Source: [Clostridium] asparagiforme DSM 15981 (lineage in GTDB: Bacteria > Bacillota > Clostridia > Lachnospirales > Lachnospiraceae). Taken from it: a stretch of 64,000 bases of DNA. Shown here one piece after another: positions 63,941 to 64,000 of this stretch. The notes under the pieces were generated by a model. It was not told where the DNA came from and searched no databases. It was given only the letters and a program-made list of their open reading frames with translations. Position 1 is the stretch's first letter. Each line of letters starts with the position of its first letter. The stretch spans positions 806,001 through 870,000 of the forward strand of contig CP102272.1 in assembly GCA_025149125.1 (NCBI GenBank), read 5' to 3'. The position numbers were made by a program, and so were the translations under genes.

Positions 63941-64000
63941 ATGGAAGAAAAAGATTATGTCAAAACAGTATACGTGGACGGTTCGGAACCGGATGTTGAT
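63941..64000 (+). CDS. Tail fibre, truncated by window end
   Basis: ATG 63941 follows GGAGGATATC; only MEEKDYVKTVYVDGSEPDVD is visible. It corresponds to the invertible fibre gene at 21540 but already differs in several of the first 15 residues, so this element likely carries another fibre allele. Confidence 0.65.
   Translation, partial: MEEKDYVKTVYVDGSEPDVD

Overview
The window holds two closely related siphoviral prophages (or prophage-like elements) lying head to tail. Both have an A118/SPP1-like head module: portal, minor capsid 2, GP20 scaffold, capsid, three small minor capsid proteins, tail tube, Gp15, tape measure. Gene content (CD1375-like and DUF-type small genes, an endolysin with tryptophan/tyrosine-rich cell-wall-binding repeats, strong AGGAGG ribosome sites, LexA boxes of the CGAACATATGTTC type) points to a Gram-positive host, probably a Clostridia/Lachnospiraceae gut bacterium. 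This host call is inference; no host gene is visible.

Element 1 enters at base 1 already inside the element and ends near 43.4-43.6 kb. Left to right it has small accessory genes (1-2.5 kb), a tyrosine recombinase and an ArpU/RinA-type late regulator (2.6-4.1 kb), a late promoter, structured leader and initiator-like tRNA (4.1-4.5 kb), then packaging, head, tail and baseplate genes (4.6-22 kb) and lysis genes (22.7-24.9 kb). Next comes an accessory region packed with small promoters, structured RNAs and regulators (24.9-30 kb), a long leftward early operon (30-39.9 kb; recombination, HD hydrolase, PAPS-reductase-like, ASCH, wHTH proteins), the repressor switch (39.9-41 kb), a membrane protein that may be a lysogenic-conversion factor, and the integrase (42.2-43.4 kb).

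Element 2 starts near 43.6 kb and repeats the same order from small genes through the first codons of the tail fibre, where the window ends. Gene for gene it lies about 42.0-42.4 kb downstream of element 1. The copies are mosaic. Much of the connector/tail module and the baseplate is almost identical in DNA, while the recombinase, TerL, portal, scaffold, capsid and tape-measure centre have been replaced. In element 1 the small and large terminase subunits are one continuous ORF; in element 2 they are two genes.

The most interesting material is in 21.8-30 kb: (i) a 520-bp segment with inverted crossover sites that carries two alternative tail-fibre C-termini back to back, with a third orphan cassette at 29.6 kb; (ii) four promoter-to-terminator RNA units, each presenting a hairpin followed by (G/T)(C/T or G)GGATTGAAA, the 3' signature of type I-C CRISPR repeats, which makes them candidate RNA anti-CRISPRs or a new phage sRNA family; (iii) a ribbon-helix-helix repressor with five palindromic operators controlling three promoters; and (iv) SOS boxes placed inside promoter spacers. 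Upstream of each terminase gene, triple 9-bp repeats abut a -10 box, and 21-bp-spaced iterons lie inside each terS gene.
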